DNA from: Galaxea fascicularis
Taxonomy: Eukaryota; Cnidaria; Anthozoa; Scleractinia; Euphylliidae
Direction of reading: 5' to 3'
Length of the DNA: 64,000 nucleotides
Assembly (NCBI GenBank): GCA_948470475.1
Contig: OX419346.1
Location: forward strand, 18,984,417 to 19,048,416
The notes under the pieces are model-generated. The model saw nothing but the letters and a program-made list of their open reading frames with translations. It was not told the DNA's origin and ran no database searches. This document shows positions 1 to 12,700 of this stretch, in pieces. The position numbers and the translations under genes were made by a program. Every line of letters begins with the position of its first letter. Position 1 is the stretch's first letter.

Positions 1-423
1 TCATCTGCAGTGCTTATTAGAAGTCTTTTTGAGAGAAATTTTCATTCAAAATTGAATACACCATTTTGCTAATGGTCGATTCCAAGTGAATTGTGACTAG
101 ATTCAGTCTTCCGTGGTGGTAAACGGCCATTTTTAGTCGTGAAAAATGGTGACTAGACTCATCCTTTGTGGGGTCAAACGGTCATTTCAGAATTTAGAAC
201 TGGTCTGCATCAGCAAATGGTGTAACGATCGACTTGACCTGCCAAATTCAAAGCAAATGGCCCAATTGTATGCTACATGAACCTGTAGATTCTTCTTCCT
301 TTAAGTTCGCTAATACAGCTGTTTGTGCTGCTTTTAATCTTGCATTTGTTTTACATGTTAACTGTTATCTCTTATCCAACGTAAATGTGATTTAAAAATA
401 CGCATAATTTTTCACCCCCTCAG
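1..423 (+). other. Intron upstream of the first visible exon
   Basis: AT-rich intronic sequence ending in a pyrimidine tract and CAG at 421-423. A short phrase (GACTAGA followed by a TCA-rich stretch and a second gtcaaacggtcatt-like phrase) appears twice at about 100-190, perhaps an old local duplication. I see no coding exon here. Confidence 0.5.
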
Positions 424-2599
424 GACCCCAAGATCTTGGACTCCAGCTCACAGTCTGAGGACATCATTCAGTACCTTGGTAAGTTGCTTGAGAAAATGGA
501 AACACTCAACAACTTGGCATCTACTTTCAAGTCTTTCCAGAAGAACTTTAAGGTGATTACATTAATTTTTGTTATCACAAAAAAAAGTGAATACGACACT
601 TAACAATTAGATTCTATTTGGCAGTGCGTATGTGCAGTAATCATACTCTGATAATTCACGGATGGCGTTAAAACGTAATACATGTAAGATGGAAGATGTA
701 CATTCCGAGCCACAGTCCTTCGTGCGTTATCAGAGTGCACACAAATGGAGGCTTTGTTTAATGCATTGTTTTTAGTACTTTCTTCGACTAATGGCATCAC
801 TGGTGCGTCTATACCTTTTTAATCGCAAACTCCTCTAGACCACTGAATCAAAACGCGAGGGTCACGTCGACCATTGTATTTGTTGTGGTTTAAATTTGTT
901 TCTGGTTTAAAATGTTTTGAACCAGGTTCATTTTATTTTCCTTTGTGTGAAATCATTACCGTAATTTGAAACAAAGAAAAATCAAAATCAAACTGGTTCA
1001 AAATGATTAAAACCAGGAAAAAGTTATTAAACCGCAACATTCTTTAATTAGATGATTCGATCTGTGCTCTTGTTAACTACAAACGTTAACCAAAGAGCAT
1101 ATAGGAAATAATAATAATAACTTTAAGTCTTAAATCGTTCTAGCCGAACACGAGTAAATCTGTAAAAAACTGTAAATCAAATAAAATCAAATGTAGTACC
1201 CGGAGTACCCAGAGAAAACCTCTCAGAGCAGAGTAGAGAACCAACAAACTCAGCCCACTTATGAAGCCGAGTCCGGGAATCGAACCCAGGACACATTGGT
1301 GGAAGGCGAGCGCTCTCACCACTGCGCCAACCCGGCTCGCCAAACACATGCTATCGTTATAAAATGTTTTATAAAGATTTACTATAACGCACTTGACATT
1401 GTCATTGTTTTTCAGGTTGAAGTAGCCAAGTTTGAAGAACTTGAAGAAGTTCACGCTGAGTTGAAGCTGAAACAGTCACTGTGGAACTCTCTCGCGGAAT
1501 GGGATGTTGTCAACACTGAGTGGCTTGAGGTTAGTTCGCTGATTAGCATGTAACTTCTCTTTACAATATCAATACAATGTCCAGCAGATAGGTGATGAGA
1601 ATAGAGAAACTTATCAGCCAGAGGGTGTTACATTGATTTAGTTTATACTTAATCAGTGGATCGCTATTTTTGCGTGCTCTGATTGGTTACTGAAACTCTG
1701 AATAGAAAGTGCTATTCAGCTCTGAGCAACTCGCGCGAAAATCGTACTTGTTGACAGGAATGAATGAGTTAAGAATCATCACTTTTGAGCTCTATTATCT
1801 CACAGTTATTCACTTCAGTGTCGGTGCCCAGTGGTGGTAAATATCCACGACTAGCCGCCTCTACTTTGGTGAATAATTGTCAATTCTCTTAACTAATGTA
1901 CAAGTAACTGTAACGCAGCTAGAAAAGAGAATTAATAATGAGATCCTAAGAGTAAAAGGGTGGAAAAGGTCACAAAATGCTTCCTGAGTTTCTTACACCA
2001 CGTGGATTATAAGCCTAAGACTATATATAAATGTTAATACCCAAGTTAAAATTCGAAAGCGAGTAAAGCGCGGGGGTTAAAATGCCCAAATCTTGAGGCT
2101 TGGAAATTTGCATACTTGAACCACCTTATGCTCATGGTAAGCTTGTTTTTCGTGGGCGTACCTTTAAACACAGACTCCCTTTTACTGAGGAAAATTTTCT
2201 CTTCTAAAGCTTCCTCCTGTTTCTTTATATACCATAGAATATAGTTTTTTGATCTGGTTCTCCCATCACGTGTTGTATCCGTAAATTAACTTTATTTGCA
2301 AATTGAATGTGGCATAAAAAAAATTGAATGTGGCATAGTCACTGCCCTGTTCTGCGAGCGTTTTTGCGCCAAAGAGAGTGCATGAAACTATAAAACATGT
2401 GATAATGGCTAATTCACGTTTTATAAACAATGTTATGATATCAATCGTTTTTCAGACCCGTTTTGAGGAGCTAAATCCTGAAACCTTGAGCAACCAAGTG
2501 ATGAAGTACGCGAAGACTGTAATGCAATTGGAGAAAGGCCTGCCGTCCAACTCTGTTGTACCAATACTGAAAGACAAGGTGGAGGGCATGCGACATAAG
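424..2599 (+). CDS. DNAH6: DNAH6 exons 1-3 of window: end of tail
   Basis: These exons (424-552, 1416-1529, 2456-2599) encode residues 1-129 of the fragment, the helical tail just before the linker. Visible phrases are [25 protein letters not shown] and [20 protein letters not shown], which agree with the DNAH6 family as I remember it. The segment is rich in Glu, Lys and Leu, as expected for the helical bundles that bind intermediate and light chains. Exon 1 opens in phase 0 after an acceptor at 422-423, so at least one upstream exon lies before base 1. Exon 1 is the least certain, because a donor-like GTAAGT also occurs inside it at 479; reading through keeps the frame and the family similarity. 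Confidence 0.88.
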
Positions 2600-5500
2600 G
2601 TATTTACCTCTCGAAATATTCCTATAGACAAAGTAAAGAGTGCTCATGAAGATATTAGGGAGTTAAAACAACGACCACGGCAATGGGTGTTGGGTCCATT
2701 TAGTACTTTTCACAACTACGAGTCAGTGACTGACCAAATTAAGGTTTTGACGACAACATGAGCGCGCAACACTGAATCTTTCATTCTTTATCTTTCCTTC
2801 TTGACCGTTCGTACCAATCCAGTTCTGGGATACTTCGTCCATATTGTACAACTAGAGCGAAATGGAATAATCGCAATGTATTTATATTTAGAAGCGACGT
2901 TTTCGTTGTCGTAGACGTAGCCGTGGCTTAAACTCCCCGTGTTAAGGAGTTTAAAGGGAACTTAAGCAACGACGACGGCGACGGCAACGAAAACGTCATT
3001 CCAAAACATAACTTCTCGTTGTTGTAAATTTGTCGCAATTATTCCAATTTGTTAAACGTGAAAAATGCTGGCGGACTGTCCAGGGTCTAAGTTGTTGTGA
3101 ACTGTGTTAAAGCAAAGAAAAAGAAAGAAAAACTTGCCGTCATGCGGTCACGTTCTGGAGAAAACCCAAAATTTGGTCATTTCACGTTATTTTGCAGAGG
3201 ACGGCAAGGAAATGTACCAAATGTAAAACGCACGTGCAGAGTATTGTTTTTGCTCATTAAGCCTATTATTTTGTGGCGTTCTCGGTGCCGTTGCCGTCGT
3301 CGTTGCTTAAGTTCCCTTAAGAGACGAAGACGGCAACGGCAACGGCAACGAGAACGTTATTTAAAAATATGACATTTACATCTTGTTTTTTTAGCTCTTT
3401 CGCAATCGTTAAAATTTGTTTAACTTGGAAAATGCTGGCAAACTTTCCAGGAACTAAGTTACTATGAACGACGCCAACGTAAGGAAAAAGAAAGAAGATT
3501 TTGCCGTCATACGCTCACGTTCTCGAGAAAACCTCACCTTTGGTTATTTCACGTTGTTGTTTTGCGAAGGACGGTAAAGAAATGTACCAAAATGAAAAAC
3601 GCACGTGCAGAGCGATCGTTGTTGCTCATTAAGCCCTGTTTTGTGGCGTTCTCGTTGCCGTCGCCGTCCTCGTTTCTTAAACTCCCTATTATCTGATAGG
3701 CAGTAGTACAACTCCGTTGTTTCCCATTGCAATGCTGGCGTGTCCCTTAATTTCTGTATGTTACATGCCACCTGTAACATGGGTTTGGTAGGTCTGTGGT
3801 AAATCTGGCAAAATGCTGGGTATCCTGTAATAGATTAGTAGTTCGTCAAAAGGGGAGTAGGACAAGATGCACTGTTTGTGAGCAACATTCCACCCAGAAT
3901 ACCGCTTTTAGTTTTTGGTGGGCCTTGCACCTTGTACGTGTACATTGTTTTTGTCATTGAGGTAATTTTAACTATTCATTAAATGCTTATTGTAGCTGCC
4001 AGTTATCACAAACCTGCGCAATCCAGCTCTGAAGCCACGACATTGGGAACACATTCAACAAATCTTTGGTTATCATTTCACTGATGAGGAGCCGTTAACA
4101 CTTGGACTCCTGAACAAGATTGACGCTTTTGACCACACAGAGGCAATAGAGGAAGTATCTGGACAAGCATCGAGCGAGGCGTCCCTGGAAGGAATATTGA
4201 AAAAGGTAAAGATATTATTATAGCTTGTGTAGTATTGGCGGCGATATTGCCACTGGTTGGCGTGTATCCTGTTACTGTCCTGTTAAGTAGTGGTTCTAGT
4301 TGTTTGGTAGGAACATATCGGATACTTTTTTAAGTGTTGAATAATCATGATGCTAAACAAATTGGTGCTGAACAAATTTCCTCTTGCCTCCTTGGGATCG
4401 TGTTAACACAGAGAGGCAAACAACCAGACACCGAGGTGAAACTCATCCCGCGGGATGAAACTCGTCTCGGGATGAGTTCATTCATGTAAGAAAGATCCGA
4501 AGAACAATGCTAAGAAAATGCTTGTTGGTGTCAGGACGAAATGATTACAGCCGTAAGTTTATGAGGGGACGACACATCAGAGCGCTAATATCAACCTGTT
4601 GAATTGCCATTACCATTGGAAGGAAGACTTGCGTCAAAAAAATAATCTTGCGTTCAAGATGTCCCTGATCTATCATGTTTTATTTGACTCTTTTAGGTTG
4701 AAGATTCTTGGAAACAAACAGAGTTTATTGTTTTGCCGCATCGTGAATCCAAAGATGTGTTCATCCTGGGAGGGATTGATGATATTCAGGCCGTGTTGGA
4801 CGACAGCATGGTAAGATTGCAATTCTTTACAGCGGTTTTCTGTTGAGTGTCGAAGTAATTCGCGTTTGCTTTGTATCTACTTTACTACACTCTGTGATTG
4901 GTTGAAAAAACTGGCGCTTCTTTCCGGCACTTGGCGCCGGTGGAATGAAATTACTTCAAATTGTGATTGGTTCACTGAGCTGTCTTTTTCTCTTGTGATT
5001 GGTCAGAGTAATTGCTTTGGCTTTGGTTTTAAAAAATTGTCACACTAAAATTAAACTATGATTAAATGAAATTTCCGATAAAGAAAATGCAACTTCAAAA
5101 TTTGAAGTGATGTCTAGCAGAGATAGCAAGCTATTTTCATTTTTTATCCTTGCAATCCGTTGCAACAGAAGATAGTAAATAACTTTGGTGCAGTAATAGA
5201 CTCTTTGGGAACAAAAGTAGAATATTATTGTTGGGTTTGCGTTGAGCCAAGAAACGTCTTAGCATTTTAAAGCGATGCTAAGATAGTGCGGCACCCTTCC
5301 TTAAACAAATCAAAGATCTCCTCTGGGTAAAGTGTAATGCAGAGAGTTTTAACTTGTAATCTCTTGATTTGTAGATCAACATTTCCACCATCGCTGGTTC
5401 TAGACATGTTGGGCCAATCAGACCGAGAGTAGAAGACTGGCAAAGACAGCTGCATCTCTTTAGTGAGACGTTGGTGAGTTTTTGATTGATTGTTTGACTG

Positions 5501-8500
5501 ACCGACTGACTAACTGTCTGTCTGACTGACTGTGTGCCTGTCTGTCTATCTGACTGACTGACTGACTGACTGACTTCTTGATTGATTGATTGATTAATTT
5601 TATTGTTTAATTTTTAGGATGAGTGGATGACCTGCCAGCGTAACTGGCTGTACCTTGAGAGTATCTTCAGCGCTCCAGATATCCAGCGTCAGTTGCCAGC
5701 TGAAGCAAAGATGTTTCTGACAGTAGATAAGTCTTGGAAAGAGGTGATGCGAAAGGTGCACAGGCTACCCAATGCTCTCAGAGCTGCCACACAACCTGGT
5801 GAGTCCTGTGTTGAAACCGGCGAAATTCCGGTATCAAACGGAAAACAAACACTTCTTTACCTTCTTAATTTTACAAGTTTTTGTCGTAGACTGCAAATTC
5901 AGATGTCTTTAAGTCCTGTTCAGTCGGTTATTACAATAAAAGGAAGAGACTTTCATCTCTACCTCGCTCTCTTTTCTGCTTGAAAAGGTAACTGTGTGTC
6001 TGTATATGACCTTTCCTTCTGTTTGCCACAGGCCTGTTGGAGATCTTTCAAAACAACAATGCCCTCTTGGATCAGATTCAGAAGTGCTTGGAGGCTTACC
6101 TGGAGTCCAAATGCGTTATCTTTCCAAGGTAGGTGCTGTACAACTGCTTCTGCTTAGCATCACGTTTGGGAACGAACGGCCGAACGAAGGAAAGAACGAA
6201 CAGACGAACCAATGAGGTACGAAGGAAGGAACGAGCGAGCGAGCGAGCGAACGAACGAACGAACGAACGAACGAACGAACGAACGAACGAACGAACGAAC
6301 GAACGAACGAACGAACGAACGAACGAACGAACGAACGAACGAACGAACGAACGAACGAACGAACGAACGAACGGACGAACGGACGAGCAGACGAACGAAG
6401 ACACGAACGAACGGTGGCTGCAAAATCACAAAGCTTTTAGAAGACCTCATTCAAACTTCGGGGAATTCTGAAAATACCTGTGGCTTGCTTGATGTTGTAG
6501 GTTCTATTTCTTGTCCAATGATGAGTTGCTGGAGATCCTGTCACAGACGCGGAATCCTCATGCAGTTCAGCCACATCTGCAGAAGTGTTTTGATGCCATT
6601 GCTAAGTAAGTTACATTGTCAGGAATCATTTGAAACCGAGCGTCTCGTGTTTGTGGGTTTAAGAAGCGTCATGTCGTATATATTTCATCAAGATCCATCT
6701 ATGCGTGCCGGAGACAGATCAGGATACAGAGTACGTCCAAAGAATAAATATATTATTGTTCTCTCAAGGCAGAAAATAGCGAGCTGATTGCTGTGCTCTA
6801 GCAGGGCGCAGTGGCCCTCAGGGACTTACTTTTGCTTTCGGGTGACCAGGAAATAATGGTTTTTGCACTAAACTTGTATGCTGGACGCCCTGGGTCTCAA
6901 GGGTTTAGAACCAACTATTTTTCTTAGAGCACAACCTTGGAGCTTTAGTAACGGCAAAGGCAACGGCAACGCTCATGGTCGTTGATTTGTTGATATCAAT
7001 AACTGTCTCATTTCAGACTTGAGTTCGGCACTGCAGCTCAACCTCCTGCTACACCTCAGTCAGGAGCCGAAAAGCCAGTAACGCCAACTGGAGACAGACG
7101 TGAGTAATTTTGTTGTTGTTGTTGAAAACGTAAAATGTTTCTCTGTCGGTACATAGAGGTGAAAATCCGCCTTCCCTCTCCCGGCTTCTTCCACTGAAGA
7201 GACAGTTCTTTGGGCTCTTATTCAAAATGCAATTTTGGGACCAAAACAACACTCCGGGTCAAATCTAAAGACCATTTTCCGACTGCTTCTTTCCATGCTT
7301 GAAAATGTATGCATTGGAGTGAAATGTTACCTGGTAATTTGATGCAGTGTGCAACTAATTTTACACTGAATTAGCCCTTTTCCATGATGCCCGTGTTTCA
7401 TATGCAGGAAATTAAAATACCGATCACGGGCATGACTTAGTTTTGAAGACTTGCCGAGTTATTGCTTTTATCCTTCTTCGGGCATTCCAACCTAGGGATT
7501 TCGCAGCACCGTTTCATGCAGTTCAAGGCTACCTTTTATTATTTCGTTTTTCGTCTTGTATTTAGCCACGTCCGCTAGCAAGGCTGCCGAAACGAAAACC
7601 AACGACATCTTAGCTATGATATCACCAGAAGGAGAGAGGGTTGGACTGGCTAAGGTGAGAAGTTATTCCGTTTCTGAATAGGCAATGCTGTAACTACTAT
7701 CGGAGCACTCAAGACGGACAACCGGCAATCTGAGGCGCCTTTAAACCGATTTCTCAGACGTTAAATGCATCAGTGAGTTGCAGTCCGATGTAGAGACTCA
7801 CAGCTATAATTTTCACATAGTGAAATGATCACTTATTAATGGCCTAACCTTGGTTTTATATTCCTTCACGCAGGGCCTTAAGGCTCGTGGTAATGTGGAA
7901 GACTGGCTGGGTAAAGTTGAGGAATCTATGGTGGCATCGCTTAGAAAACTCGCCAAAGGTTCTATCGCTGATTATGAGAGCAGGCCAAGAGAAGAGTGGG
8001 TTACGTTACACCCCAGCCAGGTACCTTCTTCTAGAACTTCCATTGCAGCAGATGTCATGATATTACATTTTGCAAGTTTGTCTTTTTTACTTTGCACCTG
8101 AGCTGAATACAGTCTTGTTTTGATTATCTAACGCTGTAGTTTTATGAAGGGACCAATAGTATAATTTCGTGATGAAGTGCCAAGCTTATTTAGTAAATAT
8201 TTGTTGTTGTTTTTTTTTTTTTGCAGATTGTTCTGACCGTTTCGCAGACCATGTGGTGCAAAGATATCACAGAATGTTTGATCTCAGAAGGCGACAGATT
8301 GGAAGCAATGAAGGCAGCCGAGGTTATGTGTGTACAGGTAATGCAAATGCTTTGGTTTTGAATTTTGAAGTCCGGGGGGGGGGACTGTCTAAAAAAGGGA
8401 GGGGAGAGAATAGGTAAAAGAACGCAGAGGGAAAGGGAATATAATGTATCAAGGGTTAGTAACAGAAACTTCGTCGAAGTGAAGAGAGAGAATCCAGGCA

Positions 8501-9752
8501 GAACGAGTGAAACAAGCATACATTTAAAGACGGCCATCCCCCCCCTTCCCTAAAAAAAACACACACCCCAACAAGAAGTTGAATAAATAGAGGAGACCTG
8601 GAATGATGAAAAAATCGATGACAGAGAATCAAATAATAAAATGAATGAATCGCTGAATAATTGAATGAATAAACTTGCAAGCAAACTTCATATCTCCGGT
8701 GTTACCAAAGATAAAATGGGGTGGGGGCGATAAGTAAGAGAAAAAGCCCTTGGGAAAATACGCGCTAGTTCCGTATGTCGCTCCATTTGGCTGGTAAAGC
8801 AACATCCAGGAATTTCGTCCGCCTTCTAACGCCGCGGGAATTATGGAAGGACCAGGAGAAAAAAAGGGGAAAAAAGGATAATTATGGGTAGAAAGGAAGT
8901 AAACGGTTTCATACAACAATGAACATATTTCTCCTTGTTTTTAACTAGAACTTAAACAAGCTGGCTGCGCTCGTTCGTGGTGAACTTCCTAAGCTGACGA
9001 GAAACATCTTGTGCGCTCTGATCACCATTGATGTGCATGCCAGAGATATAGTGACGGGAATGGTGGAGCATCAGGTATTGACAAAGAACTGTAATTGAAA
9101 TTAGTTGCTTTTAAGTTCGAAGGGTGTAGTTTTTATTATTAATGTAAACCTTAATGCTTTAGAAACCCTCTTTAAAACAGGTTTGAGAGAGTGTTAAACA
9201 CACTGTGTAAATCGTCTTAGAAAGTACGACGTTTAGAGGCGCTAGTTAAATTGTGTTAATATTTCGGGATAGGGCTAGAGTGACCTGTTATAGATGTATC
9301 AGTTATGAAAGCCAGTTGACTATATATATATGCTCAAAATCTTCGGTGTTTGTGGCCGACCAGCGGGGTAGTGTAGTGGTTAGGGAAAGAGCATAGCAAG
9401 TGAAGGGTTCAGATTCAATTCTTGATAGGAAATTTCTATTGTTTAACAAGGAAGACTTTCTCCACCAGTTGACAAAATTTTGTAAGTGTCTTAGAATTGG
9501 CAACGACCGTTCACGAAACGGTCAGTTGCATCGGCGAAATTTGCCGTCCGCAGCTGCGTACATGTATGCTGAAAGTTATTCCTTCAACTTGGTGTGTGCT
9601 CATAGTGATTTTTATTATATCTCTAAGTTACTACGCGAGCTGGGATTGGTCAATTTTGCGGGCCGTACTTTACTGTACGGCCCGCTAACTTCAAAAGTTT
9701 CCTTTCCCGTGCCCCCAACTAACCTCAGAGATATAATAAATATCTTGCTAAT

Positions 9753-9791
<39 letters not shown>

Positions 9792-12700
9792 CTTTTTCCC
9801 GTTGATTTATTGGAAAAAACGAGGTCCGTATCTTACAGTAGGGACTTCGAACTCGGTTAGTAAGAGGTATATATCATATTTTAGTCAGTTTTAAAATACC
9901 AAGAGCACAGCAAATAATTAACATTGGTTATTCCGTCAGGTGGACAATGTCAACAGCTTTGAATGGGTGAAGCAGCTCCGCTATTACTGGGACCCAGACC
10001 TGGACAACTGTGTAGTGCGCATGTCAAACTCGTTGTACATATATGGTTATGAGTACCTTGGCGCTTCACCTCGTTTGGTCATCACTCCGCTTACAGTGAG
10101 TCTTTACAATTTTCTTCTTAGTTTTGAATGAATATGAATCCACGAACAGTTCTTGTGGGGTGGCCATTGAATAAAGCTATGGGGCAGTGAACAAAATGAA
10201 TTCAATTATGGCGTTTTCTTTCCCATTAAGTCGTTCGACTGGAAATCAGAACGACATTTATATCTGGAGTACATATATATGTTGTGCCGCGTAGCACTAT
10301 AAACACGTACAAGTGGTGAACAGAGAATTAACTTTGAAGTGTAAATTAAAGTGCTAGGAGAAACCCATGAAAAGCCATTGGGCGCTAGCCCTAGTAAAGA
10401 GTATCAGGGAACCACACGAGGCAAAGAAAAATTCTTATGACCTCGGTGGGAATCGAACCCACGACCTCCGGATTAGATCTACCGTTGCTCTGCCGACTAA
10501 GCTACGAGGTCGGACAGAGAAGGTCGGGGACGATTGAGATGGTGAATCGCGGCGAAGAGAAAGTATGGGTATGGTCTATCTGGAGGTTTGGTTACGCCTT
10601 GCTCAATCACAATGCTATTTCTGGGTTGAGATAGTTTGAAAATATCAGCGTTACAATTGTAAAGAAAAACACGTTAATATTTCAATGCCTCGGCCATAAA
10701 AAGTAAGCTTTCAAAAGTCGTATAATTTTGCCTCCTAATTACGAAGAAGTGGTTGGTTGGTTGGTTGGTTGAATCGTTCATGTATTGATTGGTTAATTGA
10801 TTGCTTGCTTGCTTGCTTGCTTGATTGATTGACTGGCTGACTGACTGACGGACTGATTGATTGATTGCCTGATTGATTGCAACTTGAATATCCTGATGAC
10901 AATTGTTTCTTTTATATTGAGGATCGCTGTTACCTGTGTTTGATGGGCGCCTTACAACTCGATCTCGGAGGAGCGCCTGCAGGGCCTGCTGGGACAGGAA
11001 AAACCGAGACAACTAAGGTAGGAAAACACAAACAACTTCTACTCCGAAACTGACAAAAATTGGCTCAATAAAGTGGCAAATTGCATGTTGAAAACTTGTA
11101 ACAATTAAACGAAAAGCGCTGCTCAGTAGCTTTTAGTTCGGCCAGTCTTTGGGACTTCGATCACACAGACTTGCAAAGAGCATGCCATCACAGGATAATA
11201 CTGTTAATTGAGCAGCTTTTATTTCAGTCGTAAATTGTTTCAAAAGCCTTACGCTTTACATCCTAATAGTGATCAACATCTAACCTCTCCTAAGTATACC
11301 ACTAGTTCGCCAAGCATACAGGGCATGAGAATACAGGAAATGATCACCAGAGATCGTGGATACAAATTCTCCCAACATGTAACATATGAGCTATGCGACA
11401 ACTGTTAGGAGAATAGACATGTTGATCTTGGAGGATAGGAGCCGCAAGTGAGATCGTGGTCTGTCCTCTTTGAATTGGTGATTGAAGGGTTAATTATGTG
11501 CATTTTTCAGGAAATTAGGCAACTTTTTGGAAATAACAGCCTTTTAAAATAACTGCTGTCAAATTATTTCTGTAAATACGTGGTTTTTCATATTTAGATT
11601 TTAATAGCCACTGCTGAGAACTTCTCTTTCCAAAACCGCGTAAAATACCGCTTTTCAGGGAGACCATACGTTATTCTAATGTTTTTTTCCATATGACTAT
11701 TTTTCCATTATTCCGTATACCATTTATTAGTTTATACCACAAAAGTAATTAGTGCTTTTCGCACGTTCTGATTGGATAACTCGGAGGTGACTAGCAAAGT
11801 ACTATTCACCTCCGAGCAGCCGAAGAAAAACAAAACGGCCTCCCGTTTCGGTTTCCGAAGAGGAAATTATTTGAATCACGCTAGTTATTCAGCTTGTGTG
11901 GTATATACTAAAACAATTATTCACCTCCACTTCGGTGAATCATTGTTAAATATTACTTTTTTTGTCTCAATCTACGACAGGATTTAGCCAAGGCACTGGC
12001 GAAGCAGTGTGTGGTTTTTAACTGCTCTGAAGGACTGGACTTCAAGATGATGGGACGGTTCTTTTCTGGACTGGCGCAGTCTGGAGCCTGGTGCTGTTTT
12101 GACGAGTTCAACAGGATTGATATTGAAGTGTTGTCTGTAATTGCACAACAGCTTCTGACGATAAGAAACGCTAAAGTAGCAAAGGTAAAACTTTTTAGCC
12201 TAATATATTTTAGTGAAGGTGATTTTGGAACTCAAGTCATAACAAGAATAATAAACTTCGCACATCTGTGACGGGGACAAGCGACTACGAATAATAAAAT
12301 CTGGGAAAGCTTTCTCTCTTTCTCTCTTTTCGTGACAGTAGTGGACACTACTGACGCATTAGTCCAAAGCACAGTTGTATTGAAGATAAACAACATTTAA
12401 CATCAGATTAAATGTTTCTAAACTTCATGGTGAAACGTTTAGAATCCCTTGCGCGTATGGCAACGTTTGCAAATTGTTTGGAGTTGAACATGAAATATTT
12501 ATTGCCTAGCGGTGTCCTCGGATCTTGTGCATCATCGCGTTGTATTTGACTTCGTTATTTTCGCTCATTTTTCTAGGCGTCCCGTTTCATGTTTGAAGGC
12601 CGTGAAATCAAACTCATTCCAAGCTGTGCTGCATTCATCACTATGAATCCTGGATATGCTGGTCGTACAGAGTTGCCTGATAACTTGAAAGCGTTGTTCA

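Noticed and set aside
479..552. Ending exon 1 at the internal GTAAGT at 479
   Set aside because: It would remove 25 codons that read in frame and resemble the dynein tail ([18 protein letters not shown]). Reading to the donor at 553 fits better.
6096..6787. Several overlapping frames on both strands giving long NERTNERT or SFVRSFVR peptides
   Set aside because: They are translations of the (GAAC)n microsatellite, which has no stop in any frame. They lie in an intron and encode no domain.
10438..10511. A genuine tRNA gene on the minus strand
   Set aside because: The acceptor stem is perfect and both promoter boxes are present, but the anticodon stem does not pair well and a SINE body follows directly, so it is a SINE head.
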